A stretch of 64,000 bases of DNA from JAJRQY01 sp965224435 (GTDB lineage: Bacteria > Actinomycetota > Acidimicrobiia > Acidimicrobiales > SZUA-35): positions 496,001 through 560,000 of the forward strand of contig OZ245048.1 of NCBI GenBank assembly GCA_965224435.1, read 5' to 3'. Positions 47,889 to 55,951 of the stretch are shown piece by piece. The notes beneath the pieces were generated by a model. The model saw only the letters and a list, made by a program, of their open reading frames with translations. It ran no database searches and was not told the origin of the DNA. Numbering within the stretch: position 1 is the first letter of the stretch; the number at the start of each line of letters is the position of its first letter. Position numbers and translations under genes: made by a program.

Positions 47889-49385
47889 ATGTCGGACCAG
47901 GAGATCTTCATCGAAGCCTCGCCAATGCCACAGGACTCGCTCGCCAGTCATCAACCCAGGCGCAACTGGGTAGAGCGGTTGGTTCTCACCAGTGGTGTCA
48001 TTGGAACCACGGTGGCGTTGATTGCAGCTGGAGTCTTGAACTGGGGACTGGGCAAGTGGGAGGCGATTCCCCAGCTGGCCATTCCCGCCATTGAAGCTGC
48101 GGAGTCCGGCGTGCCAGCCAACTGGTTGATTGTCGGATCAGACTCCCGCGAAGGTATCGATCCTAACGACCCGCGGTCGGGCATCTTCCTCGGTGATGAG
48201 GCACCAGGCGGCAAACGAACCGACACCATGATGATCGCACGGGTCGACCCGGACAATGGAACCGTCAATCTCCTGTCCATACCCCGCGACCTCTGGGTGC
48301 CCATTGCCGGCAGTGAGCAATCCGGCCGAGTGAACACGGCGTTCAACGGCGAAGGGGGAGAGGCCCGGTTGGTGTCGACTATCGAGAACTACTTTGGGCT
48401 CGAGATCAATCACTATGCCGAGATCAACTTCGTCGGCTTCCAAGATGTGGTCGATGCTCTGGGTGGTGTTCCTATCTGGTTCGATAACCCCATGCGAGAT
48501 CCTGGGTCTGCGTTGGACATTCCCTCTGCCGGCTGCCATGTCCTTGATGGCTTCGATGCGCTGGCCTTTGCTCGCGGCCGCAACCTCGAATACTTCACCG
48601 ATGGAAAGTGGCAGTTTGACGGCACTGGCGATCTGGGTCGAACGAGCAGGCAGCAGTATTTCCTCCGACAAGTCGTGGCCACCGCCACTCGCAAGTTGGA
48701 CTTCACATCGGTGGGAACCGTCAATGGCCTGATCGATGCCGGTGCCCAGAATCTGGCAATCTCTGGTGTCGAACCCGGTGACCTCATTGAGCTGGCCAAA
48801 ACCTTCGCTTCGGTCGAGGGTGACCAGATCATCGGTCATTCGCTGCCAGTGTTTGATTTCCGAAGCGAGACCGGGGCTGCGGTGTTGGGGCTCGAGGTTG
48901 AACAAGCTCAACCAATTCTGGACATATTTCGTGGGATTGATCCGGCGTCGGCCACGGAACCGACGACAACAACCGCTGTTCTCAACTACACCGTCAAGGT
49001 GAAGAACGGCAGTAGGGTCGCCGGACAGGCGGGCGAAGCCACTGACAGCCTTCAAGCTGCGGGATTCGATATGTCCGTGGCTGACAACGCCGACCCAATC
49101 GGGCAAACAATTGTCCAGTACGGCCCTGGGTTAGAGGCAGCAGCGGTTGAGGTTGCCCGCTACCTCGATACGAACCCCGTCATTGAATACAACGCGAATC
49201 TGACCGAAGTCGTCGTCGTCACCGGTCGAGATTTCTCCGGTGTGCTGACGACTCCACGAGCTGAGTCCGCCGTTGTTCGACCGACAACCACTGCTCCTGC
49301 GGCGACGGTCCCGGCTTCGACCGAACCCCCGTCAACTGTGGGCTATGTTCCAGCAGCTAGCCCGGCCGGCACCCTCTGCGAGTAG
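47889..49385 (+). CDS. LytR-CpsA-Psr (LCP) family cell-wall polymer ligase
   Basis: 498 residues. One N-terminal helix (about 30-54) is followed by the LCP domain: LIVGSDSREG, KRTDTMMIARVDPDNGTVNLLSIPRDLWVPI, and the Arg/Asp-rich LAFARGRNLEYF and GDLGRTSRQQYFLRQV. It would attach wall polymers such as arabinogalactan- or teichoic-acid-like glycans to peptidoglycan. A LytR_C domain (VKVKNGSRVAGQAGEATDSL to VVVVTGRDFSG) and a Thr/Pro tail end the protein. TAGCGT lies 9 nt before the ATG. Its nearness to the polysaccharide locus supports an envelope role. Confidence 0.94.
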   Translation: MSDQEIFIEASPMPQDSLASHQPRRNWVERLVLTSGVIGTTVALIAAGVLNWGLGKWEAIPQLAIPAIEAAESGVPANWLIVGSDSREGIDPNDPRSGIFLGDEAPGGKRTDTMMIARVDPDNGTVNLLSIPRDLWVPIAGSEQSGRVNTAFNGEGGEARLVSTIENYFGLEINHYAEINFVGFQDVVDALGGVPIWFDNPMRDPGSALDIPSAGCHVLDGFDALAFARGRNLEYFTDGKWQFDGTGDLGRTSRQQYFLRQVVATATRKLDFTSVGTVNGLIDAGAQNLAISGVEPGDLIELAKTFASVEGDQIIGHSLPVFDFRSETGAAVLGLEVEQAQPILDIFRGIDPASATEPTTTTAVLNYTVKVKNGSRVAGQAGEATDSLQAAGFDMSVADNADPIGQTIVQYGPGLEAAAVEVARYLDTNPVIEYNANLTEVVVVTGRDFSGVLTTPRAESAVVRPTTTAPAATVPASTEPPSTVGYVPAASPAGTLCE

Positions 49386-49410
49386 CCGGCACAGGCACGC
49401 TAGGAGGAAG

Positions 49411-49674
49411 TTAGGCGGCGCTTGCCTTGGGATCAGATCCGAGCCAGCCCTGACGCACGGCAATCCAGAGAAGCGCGGCGGCTACCGCTGATCCAATGAT
49501 GACGGAGAACCAGAATCCAGCTCCGGTTGTTGCCAGGCTTACAGCCAGATTGGCGATGACGCCAAGACCGATTGTTTTGCCAAGGCCAATGTGCTGAGCG
49601 CCGGGCAGTACAGCTCGGCCTCCGAAACCAATGATGGTTCCCATGACGAGCGCTCCGATAAGTGATCCGATCAT
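49411..49674 (-). CDS. GlsB/YeaQ/YmgE-family small membrane protein
   Basis: 87 residues from the ATG at 49672-49674, preceded by AGGGGA; a longer open frame upstream adds unlike residues. Three helices, with the motif MIGSLIGALVMGTIIGFGGRAVLPG typical of transglycosylase-associated family proteins. These are stress-linked, with no enzyme activity shown. Not linked clearly to neighbours. Confidence 0.85.
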   Translation of the reverse strand: MIGSLIGALVMGTIIGFGGRAVLPGAQHIGLGKTIGLGVIANLAVSLATTGAGFWFSVIIGSAVAAALLWIAVRQGWLGSDPKASAA

Positions 49675-49793
49675 ATTCTTTCCCCTACTTGGTGTGTTCG
49701 AGTTCTGAGCAGGGCAGTATCGGCCCTCAGTCCCGACCTTGTCCACAGAAAGGGAAGATTGCTTAGGAACAAGCAGGAAATGGATGCAGAGCG

Positions 49794-50465
49794 CTAGATG
49801 CCGAGGCTTTGGATGACCTTGGCTGCCTGAGCAGCTGGATCCCCGTCCTCAGGCGTGAGTCGGAGTTCGGGAGACAGGGGCGCTTCATACGGAGCGTCAA
49901 TTCCCGTCATGCCCGTGATTTCGCCCGATCGAGCCATCTTGTACAGCCCCTTTGGGTCGCGCTGTTCGCAGATCTCCAGGGGCGTATCGATGAAGATTTC
50001 GGCAAAAGGCAGGTCGGCGGCTTCGTGCAAGGTTCGGGCCAAATCCCGTGCAGTCCGGTAGGGGCTGATCAAGGGCACGATGGCCACGACCCCAGTATCG
50101 GCAAAGAGTCGAGCGACGTGGGCGACGCGACGAACGTTCTCGTCGCGATCTTCAGCCGAGAAGCCAAGATCGCCATTAAGACCATGCCGAAGGTTGTCGC
50201 CGTCCAGCAAGTAGGCAGGTTTACCAGCCTCAATCAGCTGGCGTTCAACTTCGACAGCAACCGTTGACTTGCCTGAACCCGACAGCCCCGTCATCCATAG
50301 CGTGATGCCGTTTACTCCGGTGGTTTCCCACCGAAGCTTGCGAGCGACCGCGCTGGCATGCCAACGAACGTTTTCGGTTCGAGGAGTTGCAGCTTGATTC
50401 GGCGCTGATGAATTGTCAGGGGTGCTGTTAGAACTCACGGCTGCCGGGGATCTAGTTGTTGTCAA
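49794..50465 (-). CDS. cysC: Adenylylsulfate kinase
   Basis: 223 residues. Phosphorylates APS to PAPS, the third step of sulfate activation. Walker A GLSGSGKST follows a WHASAVARKLRWE segment, and GDNLRHGLNGDLGFSAEDRDENVRRV is the APS-binding region. The C-terminal QDP- and DPKGLYK segment is normal. The frame begins at a TTG inside the cysN stop region; a GTG nine codons later (50438) is an alternative. Cotranscribed with cysD and cysN. Confidence 0.93.
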   Translation of the reverse strand: MTTTRSPAAVSSNSTPDNSSAPNQAATPRTENVRWHASAVARKLRWETTGVNGITLWMTGLSGSGKSTVAVEVERQLIEAGKPAYLLDGDNLRHGLNGDLGFSAEDRDENVRRVAHVARLFADTGVVAIVPLISPYRTARDLARTLHEAADLPFAEIFIDTPLEICEQRDPKGLYKMARSGEITGMTGIDAPYEAPLSPELRLTPEDGDPAAQAAKVIQSLGI

Positions 50466-51705
50466 TGATCATGCCAGCACCAACGGTGACGTTGGTGGTT
50501 TCATCGACCAGGATGAAACTACCGGTTAGCCGGTTGCGAGCATAGGTGTCGTGGAACAACGGCTGGGTAGTGCGCAGCTTCACTCGTCCGATCTCGTTCA
50601 GCTTGAGCTCGGTTGCGTCCTCGTCACGATGCAGGGTGTTGATGTCCAAACGATATTGGAGATCCTTCACCATGGTTCGCACCCACTTGGTGGTGTGCTT
50701 GAGGGCCAGCTTGGAGCGAGGAGTTAGTGTTGATGCGTCCGACATCCAGCAGATCATGGCCTCGATGTCTTGGCCGACGATTGGCTGGTTGTTTGGTCGA
50801 CTCAGCATGTCGCCGCGGCTGATGTCGATCTCGTCTTCCAAGCGAATGGTCACAGCCATTGGCGGGAAGGCTTCTTCGACGGGGCCCTCAGCGGTGTCGA
50901 TGGACTTGATTTTGGAAGTGAATCCGGAAGGAAGGGCGACAACCTCGTCGCCCGGCTTCATGATGCCACCAGCAACAGTGCCGGCATAACCGCGGTAGTC
51001 GCGGTACTCCTCACTCTGGGGACGGATCACATATTGGACAGGGAAGCGAACATCCTTCAGATTTCGATCCGAGGAAATGTGGACTTCTTCCAGATGATGC
51101 AAGAGGGTTGAACCTTCGTACCAATCCATGTTCTCGCTGCGGTCAACGACGTTGTCGCCCTTCAATGCTGACATGGGGATGAAGGTCAGATCGGTGACGT
51201 CGAGCTTGGCGGCGAAGGCCGAGAAGTCTTTGCGAATTGCCTCAAAGACTTCCTGGTCCCAATCGACCAGGTCCATCTTGTTGATGGCAACCACGATGTG
51301 AGGAATGCGAAGCAGTGAAGCGATAAAGGTATGTCGCTTTGACTGCTCGATAACACCGTGGCGGGCATCGACAAGCACGATGGTGAGGTCGGCGGTTGAG
51401 GCTCCGGTCACCATGTTTCGGGTGTATTGGATATGGCCGGGGGTATCGCCAATGATGAACTTGCGGCGAGGGGTAGCGAAGTAGCGGTGGGCAACATCGA
51501 TGGTGATGCCCTGCTCGCGTTCGGCCCGCAGTCCGTCCGTCAGAAGTGCTAGGTCGATGCCTTCGTCGCCTCGCTGTTTCGTGGTTTCGGCGATCGCTTC
51601 GAGTTGATCTTCAAAGATTGACTTTGAGTCATAGAGCAGGCGTCCAATGAGGGTGCTCTTGCCGTCATCGACGGATCCTGCCGTCGCTAGTCGGAGAAGT
51701 TCCAT
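50452..51705 (-). CDS. cysN: Sulfate adenylyltransferase large subunit (GTPase)
   Basis: 417 residues, the EF-Tu-like GTPase that drives ATP sulfurylase. Motifs: G1 AGSVDDGKST near the start, G3 DTPGH, G4 NKMD, and the two beta-barrel domains. LRAEREQGITIDVAHRYF is the switch-I region. It starts within the cysD stop (TGATG) and runs into cysC, so the three are made as a unit. No CysC fusion is present. Confidence 0.96.
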   Translation of the reverse strand: MELLRLATAGSVDDGKSTLIGRLLYDSKSIFEDQLEAIAETTKQRGDEGIDLALLTDGLRAEREQGITIDVAHRYFATPRRKFIIGDTPGHIQYTRNMVTGASTADLTIVLVDARHGVIEQSKRHTFIASLLRIPHIVVAINKMDLVDWDQEVFEAIRKDFSAFAAKLDVTDLTFIPMSALKGDNVVDRSENMDWYEGSTLLHHLEEVHISSDRNLKDVRFPVQYVIRPQSEEYRDYRGYAGTVAGGIMKPGDEVVALPSGFTSKIKSIDTAEGPVEEAFPPMAVTIRLEDEIDISRGDMLSRPNNQPIVGQDIEAMICWMSDASTLTPRSKLALKHTTKWVRTMVKDLQYRLDINTLHRDEDATELKLNEIGRVKLRTTQPLFHDTYARNRLTGSFILVDETTNVTVGAGMIIDNN

Positions 51706-52610
51706 CAGAAGTAGCCTTCTTTCTTGCGGTCTTCCATAGCTGCTTCGGTACGACGATCGTCGGCCCGGGTTGCGCCTCGCTCGGTTACCCGAGTTGCGCC
51801 GACTTCTTCAATGACTTTCTCGATGTCATCGGCCGGTGAGTCAACGGCTCCGGTACAGGTTGCATCACCAATGGTGCGGAACCGGACCAGGCGTTCTTCA
51901 AGTTCTTCGTCTTCCATCCTATTGATGAAGGGGGTGTCGGCCAGCCACATATTGTCTCGCTTGAAGACCATGCGCTTGTGAGCCATATAGATATTCGGGA
52001 TGTCGATGTTCTCATCGCGGATGTAGTGCCAAACGTCGAGTTCGGTCCAGTTGGAGATGGGGAAGATCCGGAAATGTTCACCCATATTGTGGCGACCGTT
52101 GTACAAGTTCCAGAGTTCTGGACGCTGCCCCTTGGGGTCCCACTGGCCGAATTCGTCGCGGAAGCTATAGATGCGCTCCTTGGCTCGGGCCTTTTCTTCG
52201 TCTCGGCGAGCTCCACCAAACAGTGCGTCAAAGCGATGCTCTTCGATGGCCTCAAGAAGGGCCGTGGTCTGCAAGCCATTGCGTGAAGCACGTGGGCCAG
52301 TCTCTTCCGCTACCAAACCCTTGTCGATGGCGTCTTGCACCGAAGCCACGATGAGCCGGATCCCGGTTTCGGCGACGCGCCGATCTCGGTATTCGATTAC
52401 TTCGGGGAAGTTGTGCCCGGTGTCGATATGCATGATGGGGAACGGCACCTTTGCCGGAGCAAAAGCCTTGATCGCCATGTGAAGCATGAGAATCGAGTCT
52501 TTTCCGCCGGAAAAGAGCATTACCGGGCGTTCGAATTCCGCGGCCACTTCACGAATGATGTGGATCGCCTCGGACTCGAGCGCGCGTACATCGCTGAGTT
52601 GATAGGTCAT
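51705..52610 (-). CDS. cysD: Sulfate adenylyltransferase small subunit
   Basis: 301 residues of the PAPS-reductase/ATP-sulfurylase fold. VMLFSGGKDSILMLHMAIKAF holds the PP-loop, and FDALFGGARRDEEKARAKERIYSFRD the substrate region. It forms APS with CysN from ATP and sulfate. First gene of the operon, preceded by a well-placed promoter (52659-52687). Sulfate activation may feed cysteine synthesis or sulfation of the nearby exopolysaccharide; no PAPS reductase or sulfotransferase is in the window. Confidence 0.96.
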   Translation of the reverse strand: MTYQLSDVRALESEAIHIIREVAAEFERPVMLFSGGKDSILMLHMAIKAFAPAKVPFPIMHIDTGHNFPEVIEYRDRRVAETGIRLIVASVQDAIDKGLVAEETGPRASRNGLQTTALLEAIEEHRFDALFGGARRDEEKARAKERIYSFRDEFGQWDPKGQRPELWNLYNGRHNMGEHFRIFPISNWTELDVWHYIRDENIDIPNIYMAHKRMVFKRDNMWLADTPFINRMEDEELEERLVRFRTIGDATCTGAVDSPADDIEKVIEEVGATRVTERGATRADDRRTEAAMEDRKKEGYF

Positions 52611-52658
52611 CGTTAAAACCAGTCGGTTGCTGAGTGGAAGATGTTACCTCTCAGCGGA

Positions 52659-52687
52659 GATTTAGCTAGTGATGATTGGGGTGTCAA
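52659..52687 (-). promoter_or_regulatory. cysDNC promoter
   Basis: Minus strand: -35 TTGACA (52682-52687), exact 17-nt spacer, -10 TAAATC (52659-52664). It lies about 50 nt before the cysD ATG, leaving a short leader. It is the best sigma-70-type match seen in the window. Confidence 0.65.
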
Positions 52688-52842
52688 CTAGCCCAACACA
52701 GGGAGCCGCTTGGCCTAGGTTTTTGTTCAGCTTGTTGGATTACTGTTTGCATCGAAGACAGAATGAACACAAGAACTGAACAGACAGGCAAAAGGCCGCT
52801 TCAGTGGGCGAAGACAAGGTCAGTAGGCTTAGGCCGTTGACT

Positions 52843-52876
52843 CCTCATCGTTCCGTTGTGGCGGCCGACGATGAGG
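52843..52876 (+). other. Hairpin in the leader of the Wzz-like gene
   Basis: CCTCATCG and CGATGAGG form an 8-bp perfect stem around an 18-nt loop in the untranslated leader. It could be a protein-binding site or a structured leader element. No T-tract follows, so it is not an intrinsic terminator. Confidence 0.4.
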
Positions 52877-52952
52877 CGTAGCGATGCAATGTGTATTCAC
52901 CCGTCCAGCGGGCGATTGCGCAAGGAATCCAAGATCGAGATTGAGGTAATCC

Positions 52953-54530
52953 ATGGCTGGCGACACATCTGTCGTGAGTGTTTCTGAATACACCAGTGCC
53001 CTAAAGCGCCGCTGGTGGCTGATCCTGCTTTGTGCTGCTCTTGGCGCGATCGCTGGACTATTCCTGCTTGGACTCAAGACGAAGACGTATGTGTCTGAGG
53101 CCAAGGTCGAGGTTCGCCCTCTCATCGTTGAGGGTGATAGTCCAAACTTGGACATCAACCGTCAGGTCAGTCTGACCACTGAGCGATCCATCGCCGGCTC
53201 ACAGCGCGTAGCGGAACGGGCCCTGGCGCTCATTGCCGCTTCTGATGAGCTTGGCATCGATGACCTGGACGATGCGGCCGTAGAAGAGCAGGCCAGCCGG
53301 ACCCTTATTGACGGGGAGGCCGCCCGGGTGGTCGCCGAGAACATCACCGTTGTTGTTCCTAACGACTCGCACATTCTCGTTATTTCTGGAGAGCACACCG
53401 ACTCTGAGCGAGCTCGGGAGATCACCGAGGCCGTGGCCTACGCCTATCTCGACTTCCGCCGCGAAGCGGGGTTGGCGGCCACCACCGAAGCAGTCGCCCA
53501 GCTTGAAGCGAGTGAGGCAGCCCTGCTGGAAGAGCTGGATGAGCTTGCCCGTCAGATGGGTAAGGCTGTGTCAGAGACCGAGCTGCAGGCCTTGAGCTAT
53601 CGAGACATTTCGCAGAAGGAACAACTGGCCGGTATCGGGTCTCGTTTGGCCAATCTGTCCATCATCAGCGTCGACCCAGGCTATGTGTTGGACGACCCGG
53701 CTCGATCGGACTCGACCGCCGGCCTACCGCCGTTAGCTGGCCCCCTTTCGGGCGCCTTGCTCGGTGCGAGTCTTGGCGTAGCCGCCGCCTACTTTGCCGA
53801 TCGCAAGGATGACCGGTTCCGCTCAGTTGGTACCGAACTGACCCGCTTGGGTCTGCGCCCTGTGGGTGAGGTTCCCGTTGGTCGAGGCATGTTCAAGGGT
53901 GGGTCGGGCTCAGTCATCGCCGAGTTTGGCAGCCCAATCAGCGAGTCCTATCGGCGAGTCCAGGGCAGCTTGATGTTCAATCTCGACAAGGCTGACAAGT
54001 CGCTCATCATGGTCAGCGGGGTCGACAATCCGCATTCGACGACCACCGTTGCTGCCAACCTTGCTGTGGCTGCCGCTCGTGCTGGTCGCCGAACCCTGCT
54101 GATTGGAGCCGACCTTCGTCGCCCAAGCTTGCATGACCGCTTCGGTTTGGAGAACGGCAAAGGACTGACTGATGTTGTCTCTCGAACCGTGAACTTCGAA
54201 GACGCTTTGTTGACTCCGACTGAGTCAACAAATCTTCAGCTGCTTACTGCTGGTACCTCAGTTGACCAACCGGCTCGCCTCTTCCAAGGAACGGACTTTG
54301 GTCGGTTCATTGATGATGTGAAGCCGGAATTCGACCTGATTGTGTTCGAGGCCCCTCCAGTCCTCCAAGTCGCTGACGCGGTAGACATTGCCCGAATGTG
54401 CGAAGGTGTTGTCTTGGTTGTTGAACCTGGTCGCACCGGTCGAAGCGCGGTCGCTGACTCGCTGGAGCAGCTCAACCGGGTTGGAGCGGACGTGGTTGGA
54501 ACGATCGTGGCCGAGAATACGAAATCCTGA
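52953..54530 (+). CDS. Wzz/BY-kinase-like polysaccharide co-polymerase with degenerate P-loop
   Basis: 525 residues. A Wzz chain-length domain is bounded by two helices (about 20-40 and 263-283) with a coiled-coil outside region between. A CpsD/Wzc-like cytoplasmic domain follows. Its Walker A should read PGEGKST; here the aligned text is DNPHSTTT, with Ser for the Lys. RTLLIGADLRRPSLHDRFG (Walker A') is kept, and the C-terminal Tyr cluster is missing. So it probably regulates chain length without tyrosine kinase activity. Ribosome site GAGGTAA precedes the ATG. First gene of the locus. Confidence 0.9.
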   Translation: MAGDTSVVSVSEYTSALKRRWWLILLCAALGAIAGLFLLGLKTKTYVSEAKVEVRPLIVEGDSPNLDINRQVSLTTERSIAGSQRVAERALALIAASDELGIDDLDDAAVEEQASRTLIDGEAARVVAENITVVVPNDSHILVISGEHTDSERAREITEAVAYAYLDFRREAGLAATTEAVAQLEASEAALLEELDELARQMGKAVSETELQALSYRDISQKEQLAGIGSRLANLSIISVDPGYVLDDPARSDSTAGLPPLAGPLSGALLGASLGVAAAYFADRKDDRFRSVGTELTRLGLRPVGEVPVGRGMFKGGSGSVIAEFGSPISESYRRVQGSLMFNLDKADKSLIMVSGVDNPHSTTTVAANLAVAAARAGRRTLLIGADLRRPSLHDRFGLENGKGLTDVVSRTVNFEDALLTPTESTNLQLLTAGTSVDQPARLFQGTDFGRFIDDVKPEFDLIVFEAPPVLQVADAVDIARMCEGVVLVVEPGRTGRSAVADSLEQLNRVGADVVGTIVAENTKS

Positions 54531-54586
54531 TGGCCGACACAGCACTGCTGGATGACACTGTCCTGATGGAAAACGCAACCTCATGA
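54530..54586 (+). CDS. 18-codon bridging reading frame between Wzz-like and Wzy-like genes
   Basis: ATG at 54530-54532 overlaps the stop of the Wzz-like gene (TGATG), and its own TGA at 54584-54586 overlaps the ATG at 54583 of the Wzy-like gene (ATGA). It codes MADTALLDDTVLMENATS. The double overlap is exactly what translational coupling needs, and the next gene has no obvious ribosome site. It may be a coupling peptide; chance is the alternative. Confidence 0.35.
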   Translation: MADTALLDDTVLMENATS

Positions 54587-55875
54587 ATCCAGTGGCTGAC
54601 CAGTCGGTCGGCTCAGTCACTGGCGTTGTCCGGCCCGAATCCGAGGTGCCGCTGCCAACCTGGCCGCTCACCTTGATGATCACGGCCTACCCGCTCTGGT
54701 TCTTGCTCGGGCTGAGTGGCTTCACCTGGATCATCTTCGCCATTCCCATGGCCGTTGCCCTGATCCAGCGGCGAGACCTTGTTGTACCTAAGGGGTTCGG
54801 ACTCTGGTTGCTGTTCGTGGTGGCGGTAACTGGCTCGGTCATCAGTATCGATGAGATCCCTCGGCTTTCGGGGTGGATCCTGCGCTACGGCTACTACTTC
54901 GCTGTTCTCATATTCTTGGTCTACCTGCTCAACGGGGGCAAGGGCCTGCCGGTTTGGACGATCGTTCGCTCCTTCGCCATCTTGTGGCTGGCAACAGTGG
55001 CCGGAGGCTTTCTGGCCTTCGTGCTCGGCACCCTGAGCTTCAAGTCGCCGGTTGGCTACCTGCTTCCTCAGGTGCTCTTGGAGAACGAATTGATCGGGAC
55101 CCTGGTCACTCCGAGCTTCGCCGATATTCAAGATATTATTGGCTTCCCGGTTCCGCGGCCAAAGGCCCCCTTCCCCTACACCAATAGCTGGGGATCGATG
55201 CTGGCGCTCTTGACCCCGTTTGGGATGATTGCGCTCATCGAGGAGCGGGTTGAATTGCCTCGACGCCTCATCAAGGTTGCCCTCATCGCGTCGGTGATAC
55301 CCGCGGTTATCTCTCTCAACCGTGGCCTCTGGCTGAGTCTCGGAATTGGCTTGATGTATGTCGCCATGCGACTGGGTGTTGCTGGTGGCAGTCGAGCCAT
55401 TCGCACATCGTTTGTCGCCGTGATTGTCTTAACTGCCATCCTGCTCCTCACCCCGCTGGGGGGCCTGATCGAAACCAGAATCAGCTCCGGGCATTCCAAT
55501 GAGGACCGGACGGAATTGGCCTTCGATGCCGTTCGGGGCACGATCCAGCGCCCCATTTTCGGTTGGGGTGGGCCCCGACCAAATGACCGGAATATTCCTC
55601 CCGTGGGAACCCACGGTCAGCTCTGGTTCGTGATGTTCTCATACGGATTTGTTGGTGCTATCGGCTATCTGGGTGGATTGGCGAGCCTGGCTTGGAATAC
55701 CCGGCGCCAGCCAACAGCAGCGGGAATGTGGGCCCATTCTGTTCTGATCATTGGGTTGGTTCAGATGCCCTTCTACCTGCACGTTCCCTATCAGATGTTT
55801 GCCATGCTGGGAGCAGCGGCGGTGGCCCTGAGGATTCGGTCAGAAGCTAAGGATCTTGCTGAAGCGGCGGCCTGA
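54583..55875 (+). CDS. O-antigen ligase/polymerase-like (Wzy/WaaL) membrane protein
   Basis: 430 residues, ten or more helices and a long outside loop in the middle (PVPRPKAPFPYTNSWGSMLALL). GWGGPRPNDRNIPPVGTHGQLW in the late loop is like the conserved outside region of O-antigen ligase-like proteins. It would polymerise or ligate repeat units on the outer face. It follows the Wzz-like protein, its usual partner. The initiating ATG overlaps the 18-codon frame. Confidence 0.85.
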   Translation: MNPVADQSVGSVTGVVRPESEVPLPTWPLTLMITAYPLWFLLGLSGFTWIIFAIPMAVALIQRRDLVVPKGFGLWLLFVVAVTGSVISIDEIPRLSGWILRYGYYFAVLIFLVYLLNGGKGLPVWTIVRSFAILWLATVAGGFLAFVLGTLSFKSPVGYLLPQVLLENELIGTLVTPSFADIQDIIGFPVPRPKAPFPYTNSWGSMLALLTPFGMIALIEERVELPRRLIKVALIASVIPAVISLNRGLWLSLGIGLMYVAMRLGVAGGSRAIRTSFVAVIVLTAILLLTPLGGLIETRISSGHSNEDRTELAFDAVRGTIQRPIFGWGGPRPNDRNIPPVGTHGQLWFVMFSYGFVGAIGYLGGLASLAWNTRRQPTAAGMWAHSVLIIGLVQMPFYLHVPYQMFAMLGAAAVALRIRSEAKDLAEAAA

Positions 55876-55951
55876 GCGGCGTTCCCAATGAGTGCTTTCG
55901 CCAAGTTTTTCGTGAGACAGTGTGCTCGCATGAGTAGAAGTAGCCGGTGTT

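Larger units (their letters stand above)
52611..52952. other. 342-nt intergenic region between cysD and the polysaccharide locus
   Basis: The only gap above 300 nt. It holds the divergent cysDNC promoter and a long leader for the Wzz-like gene. The leader contains a hairpin with 8-bp arms (52843-52850 and 52869-52876) about 75 nt before that start. I looked for the sequence marks of c-di-GMP and SAM riboswitches and saw none. Confidence 0.7.

Noticed and set aside
52760..52840. Possible c-di-GMP riboswitch before the Wzz-like gene
   Set aside because: GGCAAA occurs, but the conserved joined segments and receptor motif are missing.
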